DNA of 64,000 bases from Natranaerobius trueperi (lineage in GTDB: Bacteria; Bacillota; Natranaerobiia; Natranaerobiales; Natranaerobiaceae): assembly GCF_002216005.1 (NCBI RefSeq), contig NZ_NIQC01000005.1, forward strand, positions 1 through 64,000, read 5' to 3'. The notes under the pieces are model-generated. The model was not told where the DNA came from, searched no databases, and worked only from the letters and a program-made list of their open reading frames with translations. Each line of letters begins with the position of its first letter. The first letter of the stretch is position 1. The position numbers were made by a program, and so were the translations under genes. Of this stretch, positions 14,879-23,986 are shown piece by piece.

Positions 14879-16174
14879 TTAGTTATCTAAAAATCTCACA
14901 AGATTATCTCCCATTGTTCTATTTACATGATCTGTTGAGTGAAACACTCCTAACTTAAGTTTTGGTGCCACACCCATTACAGTATTAGAACAATCAGAGC
15001 AAGTACCAACTATCACTGCTTGTGCTTTATTCTTTTTTAAGTTCAATATTTTTTCAGCCTGTCCAGGGCAATTACCTGGATCAGTGCATTTCAACTGACC
15101 ATTTTTCATTTCAACAGCCTGTTTGCACTTTTCAATTCCTACTACTTCCGCACCCATTTCCTCAGCAATTTGTCTAAGTCTATCTTCTTGAGCTCCACAT
15201 CCACATTCTAGTAAACCAATCTTCATATTTTCTCTATTAGGAAGTGGTAAAGTAGCAAAAATTCCACCTGTGGCTTTATTTATTGGCGTTTTTAAATCAA
15301 CTTGATTTCCTGTAAATGGCCCTCCCATTATAATTTCACCTATTTGATATGGTAGGCCGCCATTATCTTCAACTAGATCTTTTACTTTAGTACCAATTGG
15401 TACATCTAATAGAACTTTCTGTGTACGTTCTTCGCCTATTCTTCCAACCAAAGTAAGATCCTTTGAGATCACAGGTGTTTTATCAATTACTGCTCTTTTG
15501 ACATTTAAAAGAGTCTCTATGTTTAATACTACACTGTTTGCCTCAAGAGGTAACTGGTCAGGCTCTAACAGTTCTCCTAATACTTCTCTTATTATTGCTC
15601 TTTCTTCTCCCATTGGATAGATGTCTTTAACAGTTTTTATTTCTATAGTAGGTTCATCTGAAACTTTTTCATTTAGTAGGGTAATTATCTCTTGTTCTTT
15701 TTCTTTTACAACAATGTAAGCTTTTTTTGCATTTGTTATAGAAATAGTTGTTTTGAGTCCTGAAATTATATCTTCTGGGTTCTTCTTCATTCTTTCCTTG
15801 TTATGAAGTAAATATGGCTCACATTCAACCCCATTTGCTAGAACAATTCCTTTCCCTTCTAAATCTACATCTAATTTTTTGTATGTCGGAAAGCCAGCAC
15901 CTCCGGCACCAACTACCCCTGCTGATTTAATTAGAGAAAGCTCATCTTGATCATCAAGCTTCAATACATTGGACTTCTCATCTTCTGGTTCTATTACCAC
16001 AACATCTTTTGTTATATCATTAACTTTTCCATTTATAGGTGAGTGGTAGATTGACCCAATAGCATCCCCTTCTGTTTTTCCAATCACTTGGCCTTTTATG
16101 ACTTTTTGGCCAACTTCAACTACTGCTTGTGCAGGTTTTCCTATATGATCTGTTAGTGCAATCTTTAACACCAT
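14879..16174 (-). CDS. prdC: RnfC-like electron-transfer protein PrdC (first copy, cysteine form)
   Basis: About 431 residues, related to RnfC. The N-terminal part is a barrel-sandwich module (KIALTDHIGKPAQ, VGQKVIKGQVIG, SPINGKVNDI), followed by the nucleotide/flavin-binding block GVVGAGGAGFPTYKKL and NGVECEPYLLHNKE. The C-terminus carries GTCSDCSNTVMGVAP. In C. difficile PrdC is known as a selenoprotein; here I see no in-frame UGA, and the likely position is cysteine. It is thought to pass electrons from NADH (perhaps via Rnf) to proline reductase. Start taken as ATG 16174 after AGGGGGTGA; GTG codons at 16180 and 16171 are alternatives. It is the first gene after the sigma-54 promoter. Confidence 0.9.
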   Translation of the reverse strand: MVLKIALTDHIGKPAQAVVEVGQKVIKGQVIGKTEGDAIGSIYHSPINGKVNDITKDVVVIEPEDEKSNVLKLDDQDELSLIKSAGVVGAGGAGFPTYKKLDVDLEGKGIVLANGVECEPYLLHNKERMKKNPEDIISGLKTTISITNAKKAYIVVKEKEQEIITLLNEKVSDEPTIEIKTVKDIYPMGEERAIIREVLGELLEPDQLPLEANSVVLNIETLLNVKRAVIDKTPVISKDLTLVGRIGEERTQKVLLDVPIGTKVKDLVEDNGGLPYQIGEIIMGGPFTGNQVDLKTPINKATGGIFATLPLPNRENMKIGLLECGCGAQEDRLRQIAEEMGAEVVGIEKCKQAVEMKNGQLKCTDPGNCPGQAEKILNLKKNKAQAVIVGTCSDCSNTVMGVAPKLKLGVFHSTDHVNRTMGDNLVRFLDN

Positions 16175-16228
16175 TTTCACCCCCTTGTGAATTAAAATAA
16201 TTTATTTTTAATTTCACCTATATAACAT

Positions 16229-16244
16229 TGCAATTTTCGTGCCA
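16229..16244 (-). promoter_or_regulatory. Sigma-54 promoter of first prd operon
   Basis: On the minus strand the sequence is TGGCACGAAAATTGCA, a full -24 TGGCAC and -12 TTGCA pair at consensus spacing. It lies about 55 bp upstream of prdC and right after the prdR terminator. The neighbouring gene prdR encodes a sigma-54 activator with a GSFTGS loop. Confidence 0.88.
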
Positions 16245-16249
16245 AAAGC

Positions 16250-16279
16250 AAAAAGATCCCATGATAACGGGATCTTTTT
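16250..16279 (-). terminator. Terminator of prdR
   Basis: AAAAAGATCCC (16250-16260) and GGGATCTTTTT (16269-16279) form a perfect 11-bp stem with terminal T run in the minus direction. It separates prdR from the sigma-54 promoter. Confidence 0.8.
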
Positions 16280-16318
16280 AAATATTATGTAATAATATGT
16301 TTGTTTAAGCTGTTATCT

Positions 16319-16435
16319 GTCTATTTGATTAGACAGAAGTCGAAATGTGAAAGTGAGTACATGACCTGCTAACACCTTTAATAGGACTTTCACTCTATAG
16401 TGTCTAATATACTAATCACGTCTAGTGCATTAGAC
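16319..16435 (-). promoter_or_regulatory. Upstream activator sites (probable PrdR boxes)
   Basis: Two perfect dyads share the form GTCTA-N6-TAGAC: GTCTATTTGATTAGAC (16319-16334) and GTCTAGTGCATTAGAC (16420-16435). A third, degenerate copy, GTCTAATATACTAATC, lies at 16402-16417 with the same spacing. They are about 75 to 205 bp upstream of the sigma-54 promoter, the usual distance for enhancer sites. The outermost overlaps the region around the prdR stop. PrdR ends in a Fis-type HTH and is the obvious binder; this is inference. Confidence 0.7.
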
Positions 16436-16436
16436 A

Positions 16437-18227
16437 CTATAGATCTTGTAAATGTAATCCTAATTGTTTTATCTTATAGTATAAAGTACTTCTTGGAATA
16501 CCTAGTATTTCAGCAGCCTCAGTTCTACTTTTAGTAGCTTTAAGTGTTTTTTTAATTGTAGCTCTTTCAGTTTCTTCAATTGCTTTTGAAAGTGATTTTA
16601 AATCATCACTTTCGCTTTGTTGTGGTGTATAGCTATTTTTTTCTTTCACAAATTGTGGTAGATCTTCGAATTCTATTGCATCATCATTATTAAGTACAAT
16701 AATGCGTTCAATAGCATTTCTTAGTTCTCTCACATTCCCTGGCCAAGAATAATTTACCAAGGATTCTAAAGCTTGAGGTTCTACTTTATCTACTTTCTTT
16801 CCATGCAGCTTTGAAAATTCTTTAGCAAATGTTTTTACAAGGGCAGGAATGTCTTCTTTTCTTTTCCTCAAAGGTGGAATTTCAATATTCACTACATTTA
16901 TTCTATAATAAAGGTCTTTTCTAAACCTACCTTCCTTAACCATGTTTTCTAAGTTATTATTAGTTGCAGCTATAAGCCTAACATCTAGCTTTTTAGGTGA
17001 GGTTCCACCTATTCTATATACTTTCATTTCTTCAATGCTTTTAAGTAGTTTAACCTGTAAATCTAAACTTAAACTATCAATTTCATCTAAAAACAATGTA
17101 CCACTTTCAGCAAGTTCAAACTTTCCCGGTTTACCGCCTTTTTTACTTCCCGTGAAGCTTCCTTCTTCATATCCAAATAATTCGCTTTCTAATAAATTTT
17201 CAGGGATAGCTCCACAGTTTACAGCTATAAAAGGATTATTTTGGCGATCACTTTCATTATGAATTGCCTCAGCAAATAAACCTTTTCCTACTCCTGTTTC
17301 TCCTGTAAGTAAAACTGTAACTTTTTCATTGGCTACCTTTGACGCCATTTTTAAAGCCATAGAATACGCTTTATTATTCGTGGGGATTCCTGAAAATGAA
17401 GTTTCTTTCGAACTATCTTTTACAACATTTTCTAAATCTTGAAGTTTCTTTTTCGTCTCTTTAAGTTCGCTTTGAAGTTTTTCAACTTCAGTTATATCTC
17501 TATCTGTTGATATAGCGCCTATAACTTCTCCGTCAATAATAATAGGAATAGCTGATAAGTTTACTATTTTACCTTCTCTAGGTTCATGCTTTTTGTTTCT
17601 TAAAGGTTGTTCTGTTCTTAATGCTTCTAAAAGTAGTGCGTTTGGAAACTTGTCACTTATTTTCTTCTCTAAAATATCTTGTGCTTTTACTCCATAAAGT
17701 TTTTCAGCATTCTCATTCCAGTATCTAACTACTTCATTTTTATCTATTATACACACACCTTCATGGATCGCGTCAAATACTATCTCTGTAGACTTCACCA
17801 AATCTTCTAGATCACTATAATAACTATTCAAAAGATTTTTTGTTGTTAATACACCTAGAATTTCTTTATTATAAACAACTGGTAGTCTCCCAATATCTTT
17901 CATAATCATCAAATCTCTTGCATTTCTTACATCTTCTTTTGGATCAATTGTCCATAATGTAGTCCTCATAACTTTTTCAAGAGGGGTGTCTAACTCTTCT
18001 TTTTCAAGATGTTTTGAAAAATCATTTATAGTTAAAATACCTTGAAGATTATTATTATGATCAACACAAAGTACTTCATCATTCTCTCTAAATTCTAAAA
18101 TCAAACGAAGAGCATCAAACATAGAATTATTTTTATTAATAATAATTGGTTGTTCATTCATAATCGATTCAACTGGTACATACTGCTGTTTACCAGGAAA
18201 AACAAAATAACCATCTAACTGTTTCAA
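16437..18227 (-). CDS. prdR: Sigma-54-dependent activator of proline reductase genes
   Basis: A 596-residue enhancer-binding protein. Two CBS motifs occupy about 18-135 (SIMNEQPIIINKNNSMFDAL, VMRTTLWTIDPKEDVRNARD), a PAS domain about 145-250 (GVCIIDKNEVVRYWNENAEKL), and a short coiled coil follows. The AAA+ domain has Walker A GETGVGKG at 309-316, the sigma-54 contact loop GSFTGS at 356-361 (a variant of GAFTGA), and Walker B GTLFLDEID. A Fis-type helix-turn-helix closes the protein (TEAAEILGIPRSTLYYKIKQL). The domain set matches PrdR, which activates prd genes in response to proline. TTG start after GGGGGA. Ends directly next to its probable binding sites. Confidence 0.92.
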   Translation of the reverse strand: MKQLDGYFVFPGKQQYVPVESIMNEQPIIINKNNSMFDALRLILEFRENDEVLCVDHNNNLQGILTINDFSKHLEKEELDTPLEKVMRTTLWTIDPKEDVRNARDLMIMKDIGRLPVVYNKEILGVLTTKNLLNSYYSDLEDLVKSTEIVFDAIHEGVCIIDKNEVVRYWNENAEKLYGVKAQDILEKKISDKFPNALLLEALRTEQPLRNKKHEPREGKIVNLSAIPIIIDGEVIGAISTDRDITEVEKLQSELKETKKKLQDLENVVKDSSKETSFSGIPTNNKAYSMALKMASKVANEKVTVLLTGETGVGKGLFAEAIHNESDRQNNPFIAVNCGAIPENLLESELFGYEEGSFTGSKKGGKPGKFELAESGTLFLDEIDSLSLDLQVKLLKSIEEMKVYRIGGTSPKKLDVRLIAATNNNLENMVKEGRFRKDLYYRINVVNIEIPPLRKRKEDIPALVKTFAKEFSKLHGKKVDKVEPQALESLVNYSWPGNVRELRNAIERIIVLNNDDAIEFEDLPQFVKEKNSYTPQQSESDDLKSLSKAIEETERATIKKTLKATKSRTEAAEILGIPRSTLYYKIKQLGLHLQDL

Positions 18228-18486
18228 GGTATATCCCCCAATTCATCACATCAATAATTTTGAATAATTCAAAACATGACTAACACATAATAACAGTTTA
18301 TGCTATTATGAAAAGCTTTGCAAGTTATCGTATAAAAGAATGAAAGTACACTTATGCTGGGGTAGATAAATAATAAGACGGTTTCACCCAATTTTCGTCA
18401 ACGTATACACATTCATTATATCATTGTCGGTTTATACAGACAATTCAGGTATTTTTTATAAAAATAGGTAGACCCACAGGATCTAC
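18228..18486. other. Spacer upstream of prdR
   Basis: A 259-bp stretch upstream of prdR and downstream of the SLC13-type gene. It should hold the prdR promoter and the end of the long upstream transcript. I see only a weak ATTGTC/GACAAT stem near 18422-18444 and an imperfect GTAGA...TCTAC repeat near 18470-18486, neither convincing as a terminator. Confidence 0.35.
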
Positions 18487-19737
18487 TCAATTAAAAGGGA
18501 AAAAAATTGGAATAATGATCATAGAAACAATAAATGTGATTAGTTGAAGTGGCCAACCAGCCTTAAAGTAATCTTTGAAGCTATAACCTGCTGGTCCAAG
18601 AACAATAGTATTAGGGGGAGTTGCTATTGGTGTAATAAAGCAACATGACGAAGCAATTGCAATTGCCATTAAAAATGGATAGGGACTCACATGTATTGAT
18701 TCAGCTATAGTAATTCCAATTGGAGCAAATACTGCTGCAGTAGCTGTATTAGACATAAAATTAGTTAATAAAGCAGTGGTTACAAACAACACAGCTAAAA
18801 CTATAAGTGGTGAAACTGAAACATTTGCTATCATATTAGCTATCAAAAGAGCTGCTCCTGTATCTTCAATCGCTTGACTCATAGACAACATCCCCGCAAA
18901 TAGAAATACTGTCGTCCAACTGATACTGTTAAAGGCTTCATCAATAGTTAAACAACCAGTTACAATTGTTAACATAGCACCTAGCATAGCAGCAACTTGT
19001 AAATCTATAATTCCAGTCGCCATAGAGATAACTACAAATAAAAATATTAATAGACCAACCCACATTTTATCTGATCTTAATTGTTCTGACGAGTGATTAT
19101 TACTAAATCCATGACTTCCTTCAGGTACGCCATCAGGTAGTAATTTATAACCTATTAGCACCATATATAAAATCCCTATGATAAAAAGAAAAATACCTAC
19201 CCTACCAAATTCAAAAAAACCAAATTCACTGTACTTAGTTGATTCATTCAAAACACTATTGATGATCCCATTAGGAGGTGTTCCTATTACAGTTAATGTC
19301 CCACCTAAACTAGAAGCAAATGCCATAGGCATTAACATTGTTTTCGGACTTCTATCAGAACTTAAACAAACTGCTACAACAACTGGTACAAAAACCGCAG
19401 TGGCACCCGTATTACTTAAGAGTGCTGACATCAAACCAAGTACAAGCATCACCAATATCATAAGTCCAAATTTACTATTCCCTGCTACTTTTACTGTCAT
19501 GTCTCCTATTTGAGAAGCAAACCCTGTTTTAAACATTGCACTACTAATAATAAACATACCCATGAATATAACTACCCATCTATCACCAAAGTAAGAAAAA
19601 GCTTCACTTGGTTCTAAAATACCAGTTAAACTCAAAGCTATAGGAACTAGCATAGCTGTCACAGGCAAAGGAAAAATTTCTGTAAAAAATAAAAAAATAG
19701 CTACTAGTAAGATAACTAATGCAATAATTGCTTGAAT
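18487..19737 (-). CDS. SLC13/DASS-type anion permease (AUU start)
   Basis: A 416-residue polytopic permease of the ion-transporter superfamily, closest by pattern to SLC13/DASS dicarboxylate or sulfate carriers. Repeats of the family helical hairpin are visible (LLSNTGATAVFVPVVVAV and LLTNFMSNTATAAVFAPIGI), along with SSLGGTLTVIGTPPNGI and CFITPIATPPNTIVLGP. The first conventional start (TTG 19668) would cut into the first membrane segment and has no ribosome-binding site. The frame is open upstream through QAIIALVILLVAIFLFFTEIFPLP, a normal N-terminus for this family, to an ATT at 19735-19737 preceded by GGGGGAG six bases away. I therefore call an AUU start. Probable substrate: C4-dicarboxylate, as last gene of the aspartate array. 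Confidence 0.8.
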   Translation of the reverse strand: MQAIIALVILLVAIFLFFTEIFPLPVTAMLVPIALSLTGILEPSEAFSYFGDRWVVIFMGMFIISSAMFKTGFASQIGDMTVKVAGNSKFGLMILVMLVLGLMSALLSNTGATAVFVPVVVAVCLSSDRSPKTMLMPMAFASSLGGTLTVIGTPPNGIINSVLNESTKYSEFGFFEFGRVGIFLFIIGILYMVLIGYKLLPDGVPEGSHGFSNNHSSEQLRSDKMWVGLLIFLFVVISMATGIIDLQVAAMLGAMLTIVTGCLTIDEAFNSISWTTVFLFAGMLSMSQAIEDTGAALLIANMIANVSVSPLIVLAVLFVTTALLTNFMSNTATAAVFAPIGITIAESIHVSPYPFLMAIAIASSCCFITPIATPPNTIVLGPAGYSFKDYFKAGWPLQLITFIVSMIIIPIFFPFN

Positions 19738-19766
19738 TGTTATCTCCCCCCCCTAATCAAAGTAAA

Positions 19767-19794
19767 CCAGCCTTAGAAGACCAACTAAGGCTGG
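19767..19794. terminator. Hairpin between M20 peptidase and SLC13 gene
   Basis: CCAGCCTTAG (19767-19776) and CTAAGGCTGG (19785-19794) form a perfect 10-bp stem. The same arms, CAGCCTTAG/CTAAGGCTG, recur near 3207-3229. No long T run follows in the minus direction, so it may attenuate or protect RNA rather than stop it fully. Confidence 0.45.
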
Positions 19795-19866
19795 CTACAT
19801 AATATTTAATTCGACGACACTAAAGGTGTTTCCTGCTTTTTAGCTATATTTCGAGGGTCACTCGCA

Positions 19867-21054
19867 TTATTCAGCAATTTTTGCAAGCGAAAGTAATAGT
19901 AGGTACAGTTTTTGGACTCCTAGATAAGCATCTTTGGGACCAAACCATTCTTCTTTAGAATGTACATTTCCACCTTTTCCGCCACCTGACAACGCAATCG
20001 CTGGTATTTTTTTACTAATAGGGATGTTTGCATCACTACTACCTGCCCCTTTTAATTTGGGTTCAATTCCTAATGCTTTGTTTACTTCAATAGCTGTAGT
20101 TACTATCTCATCATCACTATCCTGCATACCCGCAGGGCGATCACCTACTTTGTTACAATTGACTTCTAATTCATTACTATTGAAACGTTGTTTTTCTTCT
20201 TTTACAGCTTCTTTTATATAATCCATAACCTGTTTTTCAAGCTCTGCTAACTTGTTTGCATCATTAGATCTCATATCAATTAACATTTTTGCCTGTGATG
20301 CAATTGTATTTACTGTAGTACCTCCCTCTACAACACCTACATTAAACGTTGTTTTTGGTTCATCTGGTACCTCTATATCTGAAATTTTCGAAATGGCTCT
20401 TCCTAATGCATGGATAGCACTTGGCTTACCAAAAGTATTAAAACTATGACCACCTTCTCCTTTAAATTCAACCTCATACCTTTTACTACCGGTAGCACCA
20501 TAAATTATACCACCAACACCCATCGCAGTTCCATCAATTGCAATACCGTAATCAATATCTTTAATATTATTAAAAAGAGCTTTCGCACCCTGCAAATCTC
20601 CTAGTCCTTCTTCACAGACATTTGCTGTAAAAATAATGTCTCCCTTTAATTTTATTCCAGATTCTTTAATAGCTCTGATCACAGATAATTGGGCTGCTAA
20701 ACTTCTTGAGTTATCTGAAAGTCCAGGCGCATAGAGGATATTATCCTTTTCTTTTACTTTAAGATCAGTATCTTCTGGGAAAACAGTATCTATATGAGCC
20801 ATTGTAATAGTTTTTGGACTACCTTCTGTTCCTTTAATGACTCCAATTACATTACCTATCTTATCTATCTTAACTTCATCCATACCTAACTCTAAGAATA
20901 GTTCATAATAAAATTGAGATCTCTTTTCTTCATTAAAAGTTGGAGCAGGCACTTCACAAATTTCTATTTGTTGTTGTAGGGTATTTTCCTCATCATGTTT
21001 AATAAATTCTAACCCTTTTTGAACACGTTTGTTTTCGAGTAGCTCTCTTATCAT
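19867..21054 (-). CDS. M20-family metallopeptidase / deacylase
   Basis: A 395-residue zinc-dependent M20 hydrolase. The metal ligand motifs are AHIDTVFPED, the catalytic glutamate pair in NVCEEGLGDLQGAK, DGTAMGVGG and the C-terminal GNVHSKEEWFG. A dimerisation domain spans about 185-300. Members act as aminoacylases, dipeptidases or N-acyl-amino-acid deacylases; the substrate here is unknown. The gene sits directly downstream of a DcuC-type carrier with 24 bp between them, in the asparagine/aspartate array. A peptidase releasing Asp or Asn from an imported conjugate or peptide would fit that setting, but this is inference. ATG start with AGGGTGA upstream. Confidence 0.8.
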   Translation of the reverse strand: MIRELLENKRVQKGLEFIKHDEENTLQQQIEICEVPAPTFNEEKRSQFYYELFLELGMDEVKIDKIGNVIGVIKGTEGSPKTITMAHIDTVFPEDTDLKVKEKDNILYAPGLSDNSRSLAAQLSVIRAIKESGIKLKGDIIFTANVCEEGLGDLQGAKALFNNIKDIDYGIAIDGTAMGVGGIIYGATGSKRYEVEFKGEGGHSFNTFGKPSAIHALGRAISKISDIEVPDEPKTTFNVGVVEGGTTVNTIASQAKMLIDMRSNDANKLAELEKQVMDYIKEAVKEEKQRFNSNELEVNCNKVGDRPAGMQDSDDEIVTTAIEVNKALGIEPKLKGAGSSDANIPISKKIPAIALSGGGKGGNVHSKEEWFGPKDAYLGVQKLYLLLLSLAKIAE

Positions 21055-21078
21055 TTCACTTCACCCTATTCTTTAATA

Positions 21079-22470
21079 TTATAAAACTATCAAATTAACT
21101 ATGACAGTTGTTACCACACCTAAAATACACGGTATTGATGTCCTTTTTACTACTTGAATTGGGCTTAATCCCGCAATACCAGAACAGCCAATAATAACCC
21201 CTGAAATTGGCGAAGCAGCTCTCATCATTCCTGATGCAAATTGCATCGGAAGAATTAATGCTACTGTAGCTATACCTAACCCGTCAGCAATAGCTGGGGA
21301 TAAGTCTGCAAATGCAAAAAATGGTGCATTCCCTGAGCCAGTTAATAATGCAGCGGCACCAATAATTGCTGTCATAACTAACATCATAACAACGAAGCCA
21401 GCTCCTAAGCTTTCAGCTCCTTCAATAAGGGTATCAATAAAGCCAACTGTCATAAGACCATGAGCAAACGTCTCAGCAGCTATGATTAATGTTACAACCT
21501 TTGCAAATGAATTACCCATTCCATCCATAAACACCTTTAAACTGTCAGCAACATTCATAGCTCCTTTACCTCTGATTAACTGACAAACCATCGCAACAAA
21601 ACAACCTATTACCATAGCTGTAAATACATCCATTCGGACTTCGTCAATTATAAATTCACTAAATATTAGAAGTAGTGCAAGAGGAATTAGTGGAAGCATC
21701 GCATACCAAGCTGGTGCTCTTTCCTCTTCTCCTTCTTTAGCTGCAGCTTGTTCTTTAACATTATCAGGATCAATATTCATTGATTTTGATACGCCCTCTT
21801 TTTTATCAAAATAATTTTGTACTATCACATGTGCTATTGCAACAACTATAATAACAGGAATACCTACCCATAACTGATGCTGTACAAAGTAGGCTGCAAC
21901 TGACATTTCAGTTGTTTCAGCAGCTAAGACAGTATTACCCGATGCAGGGCCTAAATCTAATATAGCAGTTGTACCAATAACTGCAGTCGCAGCTGGTGCA
22001 CTAACACCTAATTTTAATAATACTGGGAACATAATAGCCATCAATAAAACACCTAAACCAGAAGCACTAGGTATGAATATGTTTAAAGTTTGTCCAATAA
22101 TATAAGATAAACCTAAAACAATATATGGATTATTGATAAGTCCTAACGGCTTTGCTCCAATTTCAGCAAGACTTCTTGCTGCACCAATATGTTCCATATA
22201 CTTAGCAAAACCTGCAACTGCCATAATCAATAATCCGAGTCCACCACCACGATTACTAGCAGTTGCATTAATGAACTCAAAGATATCAAAAAGAATAAAA
22301 CCAGTACTATCATCGGGTAAAACTGACGTAGGGTCAACAATAGCAGTAATGATCATGAATCCAATACCCGCTGCAAAAAGTACAGCTTGTGGTAAATATC
22401 CTTTTAAAATACCGCGAGCAACAAGTGTAATTACGACAAGTCCTAATAAAATACTAAAAATACCTTCCAT
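21079..22470 (-). CDS. DcuC-family C4-dicarboxylate carrier
   Basis: A 463-residue carrier with about 12 membrane segments, of the DcuC family. Recognisable parts are YLPQAVLFAAGIGFMIITA, GGLGLLIMAVAGFAKYMEHIG, NIFIPSASGLGVLLMAIMFP, GSGNAPFFAFADLSPAIADG and the C-terminal MRAASPISGVIIGCSGIAGLSP. DcuC proteins exchange or export succinate, fumarate and aspartate in anaerobic fumarate respiration. A hydrophilic loop (about 225-255) lies mid-protein. The position behind a DcuA/B-type carrier gives the array two independent C4-dicarboxylate systems. Start ATG preceded by AGGAGG. A fragment similar to its middle part is seen at 3305-3415. Confidence 0.85.
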   Translation of the reverse strand: MEGIFSILLGLVVITLVARGILKGYLPQAVLFAAGIGFMIITAIVDPTSVLPDDSTGFILFDIFEFINATASNRGGGLGLLIMAVAGFAKYMEHIGAARSLAEIGAKPLGLINNPYIVLGLSYIIGQTLNIFIPSASGLGVLLMAIMFPVLLKLGVSAPAATAVIGTTAILDLGPASGNTVLAAETTEMSVAAYFVQHQLWVGIPVIIVVAIAHVIVQNYFDKKEGVSKSMNIDPDNVKEQAAAKEGEEERAPAWYAMLPLIPLALLLIFSEFIIDEVRMDVFTAMVIGCFVAMVCQLIRGKGAMNVADSLKVFMDGMGNSFAKVVTLIIAAETFAHGLMTVGFIDTLIEGAESLGAGFVVMMLVMTAIIGAAALLTGSGNAPFFAFADLSPAIADGLGIATVALILPMQFASGMMRAASPISGVIIGCSGIAGLSPIQVVKRTSIPCILGVVTTVIVNLIVL

Positions 22471-22602
22471 TGATAAAACCTCCTAATTATAATTTGCTTA
22501 TAGTACTATAGGTGAATATTTAGTAAGGTGGTTAAAACACCTTCACATTTGTTAATTACTTCACACCCCCCTTAAAAAAATATATAATTTCCATCTATAA
22601 TC

Positions 22603-22627
22603 AGGGGAAGACATCATGACTTCCCCT
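22603..22627. terminator. Hairpin between the two Dcu carriers
   Basis: AGGGGAAG (22603-22610) and CTTCCCCT (22620-22627) frame a 9-base loop in the 180-bp spacer between the DcuA/B- and DcuC-type genes. The exit on the minus strand is ATTATAG, only weakly T-rich. It probably partly terminates the upstream transcript. Confidence 0.45.
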
Positions 22628-22652
22628 ATTTAACTTTTCATTAACCTAATGA

Positions 22653-23957
22653 TTAAAATAGTATCCCTGAAATTATAAATCCTAATACTACAGAACCAAC
22701 TATTGTTAATAACCCTGGTAACATAAAGCTATGGTTAAAAACAAATTTACCTATCTTTGTTGTACCTGTTCTATCAAAACCAATTGCAGCAATAATTGGA
22801 CCATAGTTAGGTAAGAAGAAGTATCCGTTTACAGCTGGGAACATTGCAATTAAAAAGATTGGGCTAATACCTAATGAAAGTCCTAACGGCATTAAGGCTC
22901 CGACAGTTGCAGCCTGACTATTTAAGAAAATTGACATCAAGAATAGTGCAAAAGCAAAAACCCAAGGAGCAGTTGTTGCCATTCCCTCAACCGCTGGCTC
23001 AATTTGATCCATATTCGCCTGGAAAAATGTATCTCCTAACCAAGCTATACCAAAAATAGCTACTACAGCTACAAAGCCAGCTCTAAATACACTACCAGAA
23101 GCGATTTTATCAATATCAGCTTTACAAACTAGAATATTTAGTGCGGCTACAGTTAACATGATTATTTGAATGGTATCAGGCATAGACATTGGATCTTCGC
23201 CACCAAAACTAGGCCTTAAATCTTCAAACGTTCCTAAAAATACCACAGCTACTGCTGCTAGTAAGAAAAATATAACAGATAGCTTGGCTTTTCCGTTTAT
23301 TTCAGTACTTTCCCCACTTGAACTAATCGGCTCAATACCCTTTTGTAATCTTCTTAGATATTCAGGGTCATTTTCTAGTTCAGGACCCTTTTTACGTATC
23401 ATAAAAGCTGTAAACATGATTGCTAAAAATGTTGCTGGAATCGTAATACCTAAAATATGCGGTAATGTGATCCCATGTGGTGATAGTAGTCCTAGCATAG
23501 CTACAGTCGCTGCTGATATAGGACTTGCAACAATTGCTTGTTGTGAAGCAATTACTGCAATAGACATTGGTCTTTCAGGACGTACTTTTTGTTCATGTGC
23601 AACTTCTGAAATTACAGGTAATAAAGAGTAAGCAACATGACCTGTTCCAGCGAAAAAAGTAAATATATACGTTATAGCTGGAGCCATAAATGTGATTAAA
23701 TCAGGCTTTTTGCGTAAACCTTTTTCTGCTAATTTTACTAAATAATCCATTCCACCTGCTGCCTGTAAGGTTGCAGCAGCTGTAACAACTGCAACAATCA
23801 TTAACATTACGTTTATAGGGGGAGAAGTTGGTTCTAAACCAAATCCAAAGGTTAGAATAGCAAGACCTACACCACCCATTGCACCTAAACCAATTCCTCC
23901 TATTCGAGCACCAATTATAATTGCTATTAAGACTATAGCAAATTCGATAAATAACAT
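22653..23957 (-). CDS. DcuA/DcuB-type anaerobic C4-dicarboxylate antiporter
   Basis: A 434-residue carrier of the Dcu family (DcuA/DcuB branch), with about 11 to 12 membrane segments. Family blocks include LIAIIIGARIGGIGLGAMGG, LQAAGGMDYLVKLAEKGLR, FFAGTGHVAYSLLPVISEVA, RPERPMSIAVIASQQAIVAS and the C-terminal NGYFFLPNYGPIIAAIGFDRTGTT. These proteins take up fumarate, malate or aspartate in exchange for succinate in anaerobic metabolism. This agrees with the asparaginase immediately upstream and the aspartase and fumarate reductase at the head of the array. Together they would allow aspartate/succinate exchange. ATG start with AGGGGTG upstream at a rather long spacing. Confidence 0.92.
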   Translation of the reverse strand: MLFIEFAIVLIAIIIGARIGGIGLGAMGGVGLAILTFGFGLEPTSPPINVMLMIVAVVTAAATLQAAGGMDYLVKLAEKGLRKKPDLITFMAPAITYIFTFFAGTGHVAYSLLPVISEVAHEQKVRPERPMSIAVIASQQAIVASPISAATVAMLGLLSPHGITLPHILGITIPATFLAIMFTAFMIRKKGPELENDPEYLRRLQKGIEPISSSGESTEINGKAKLSVIFFLLAAVAVVFLGTFEDLRPSFGGEDPMSMPDTIQIIMLTVAALNILVCKADIDKIASGSVFRAGFVAVVAIFGIAWLGDTFFQANMDQIEPAVEGMATTAPWVFAFALFLMSIFLNSQAATVGALMPLGLSLGISPIFLIAMFPAVNGYFFLPNYGPIIAAIGFDRTGTTKIGKFVFNHSFMLPGLLTIVGSVVLGFIISGILF

Positions 23958-23986
23958 GATTTTTACACACCCCTTTGTGTAAGATT

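Noticed and set aside
14518-14958. Open frame of 146 codons on the plus strand opposite prdA/prdC
   Set aside because: Antisense shadow of the first prdA, same Ser/Thr-rich character, crosses a gene boundary of real genes.
23170-23631. Open frame of 153 codons on the plus strand opposite the Dcu carrier
   Set aside because: Shadow of a conserved membrane protein; composition is explained by the opposite strand.
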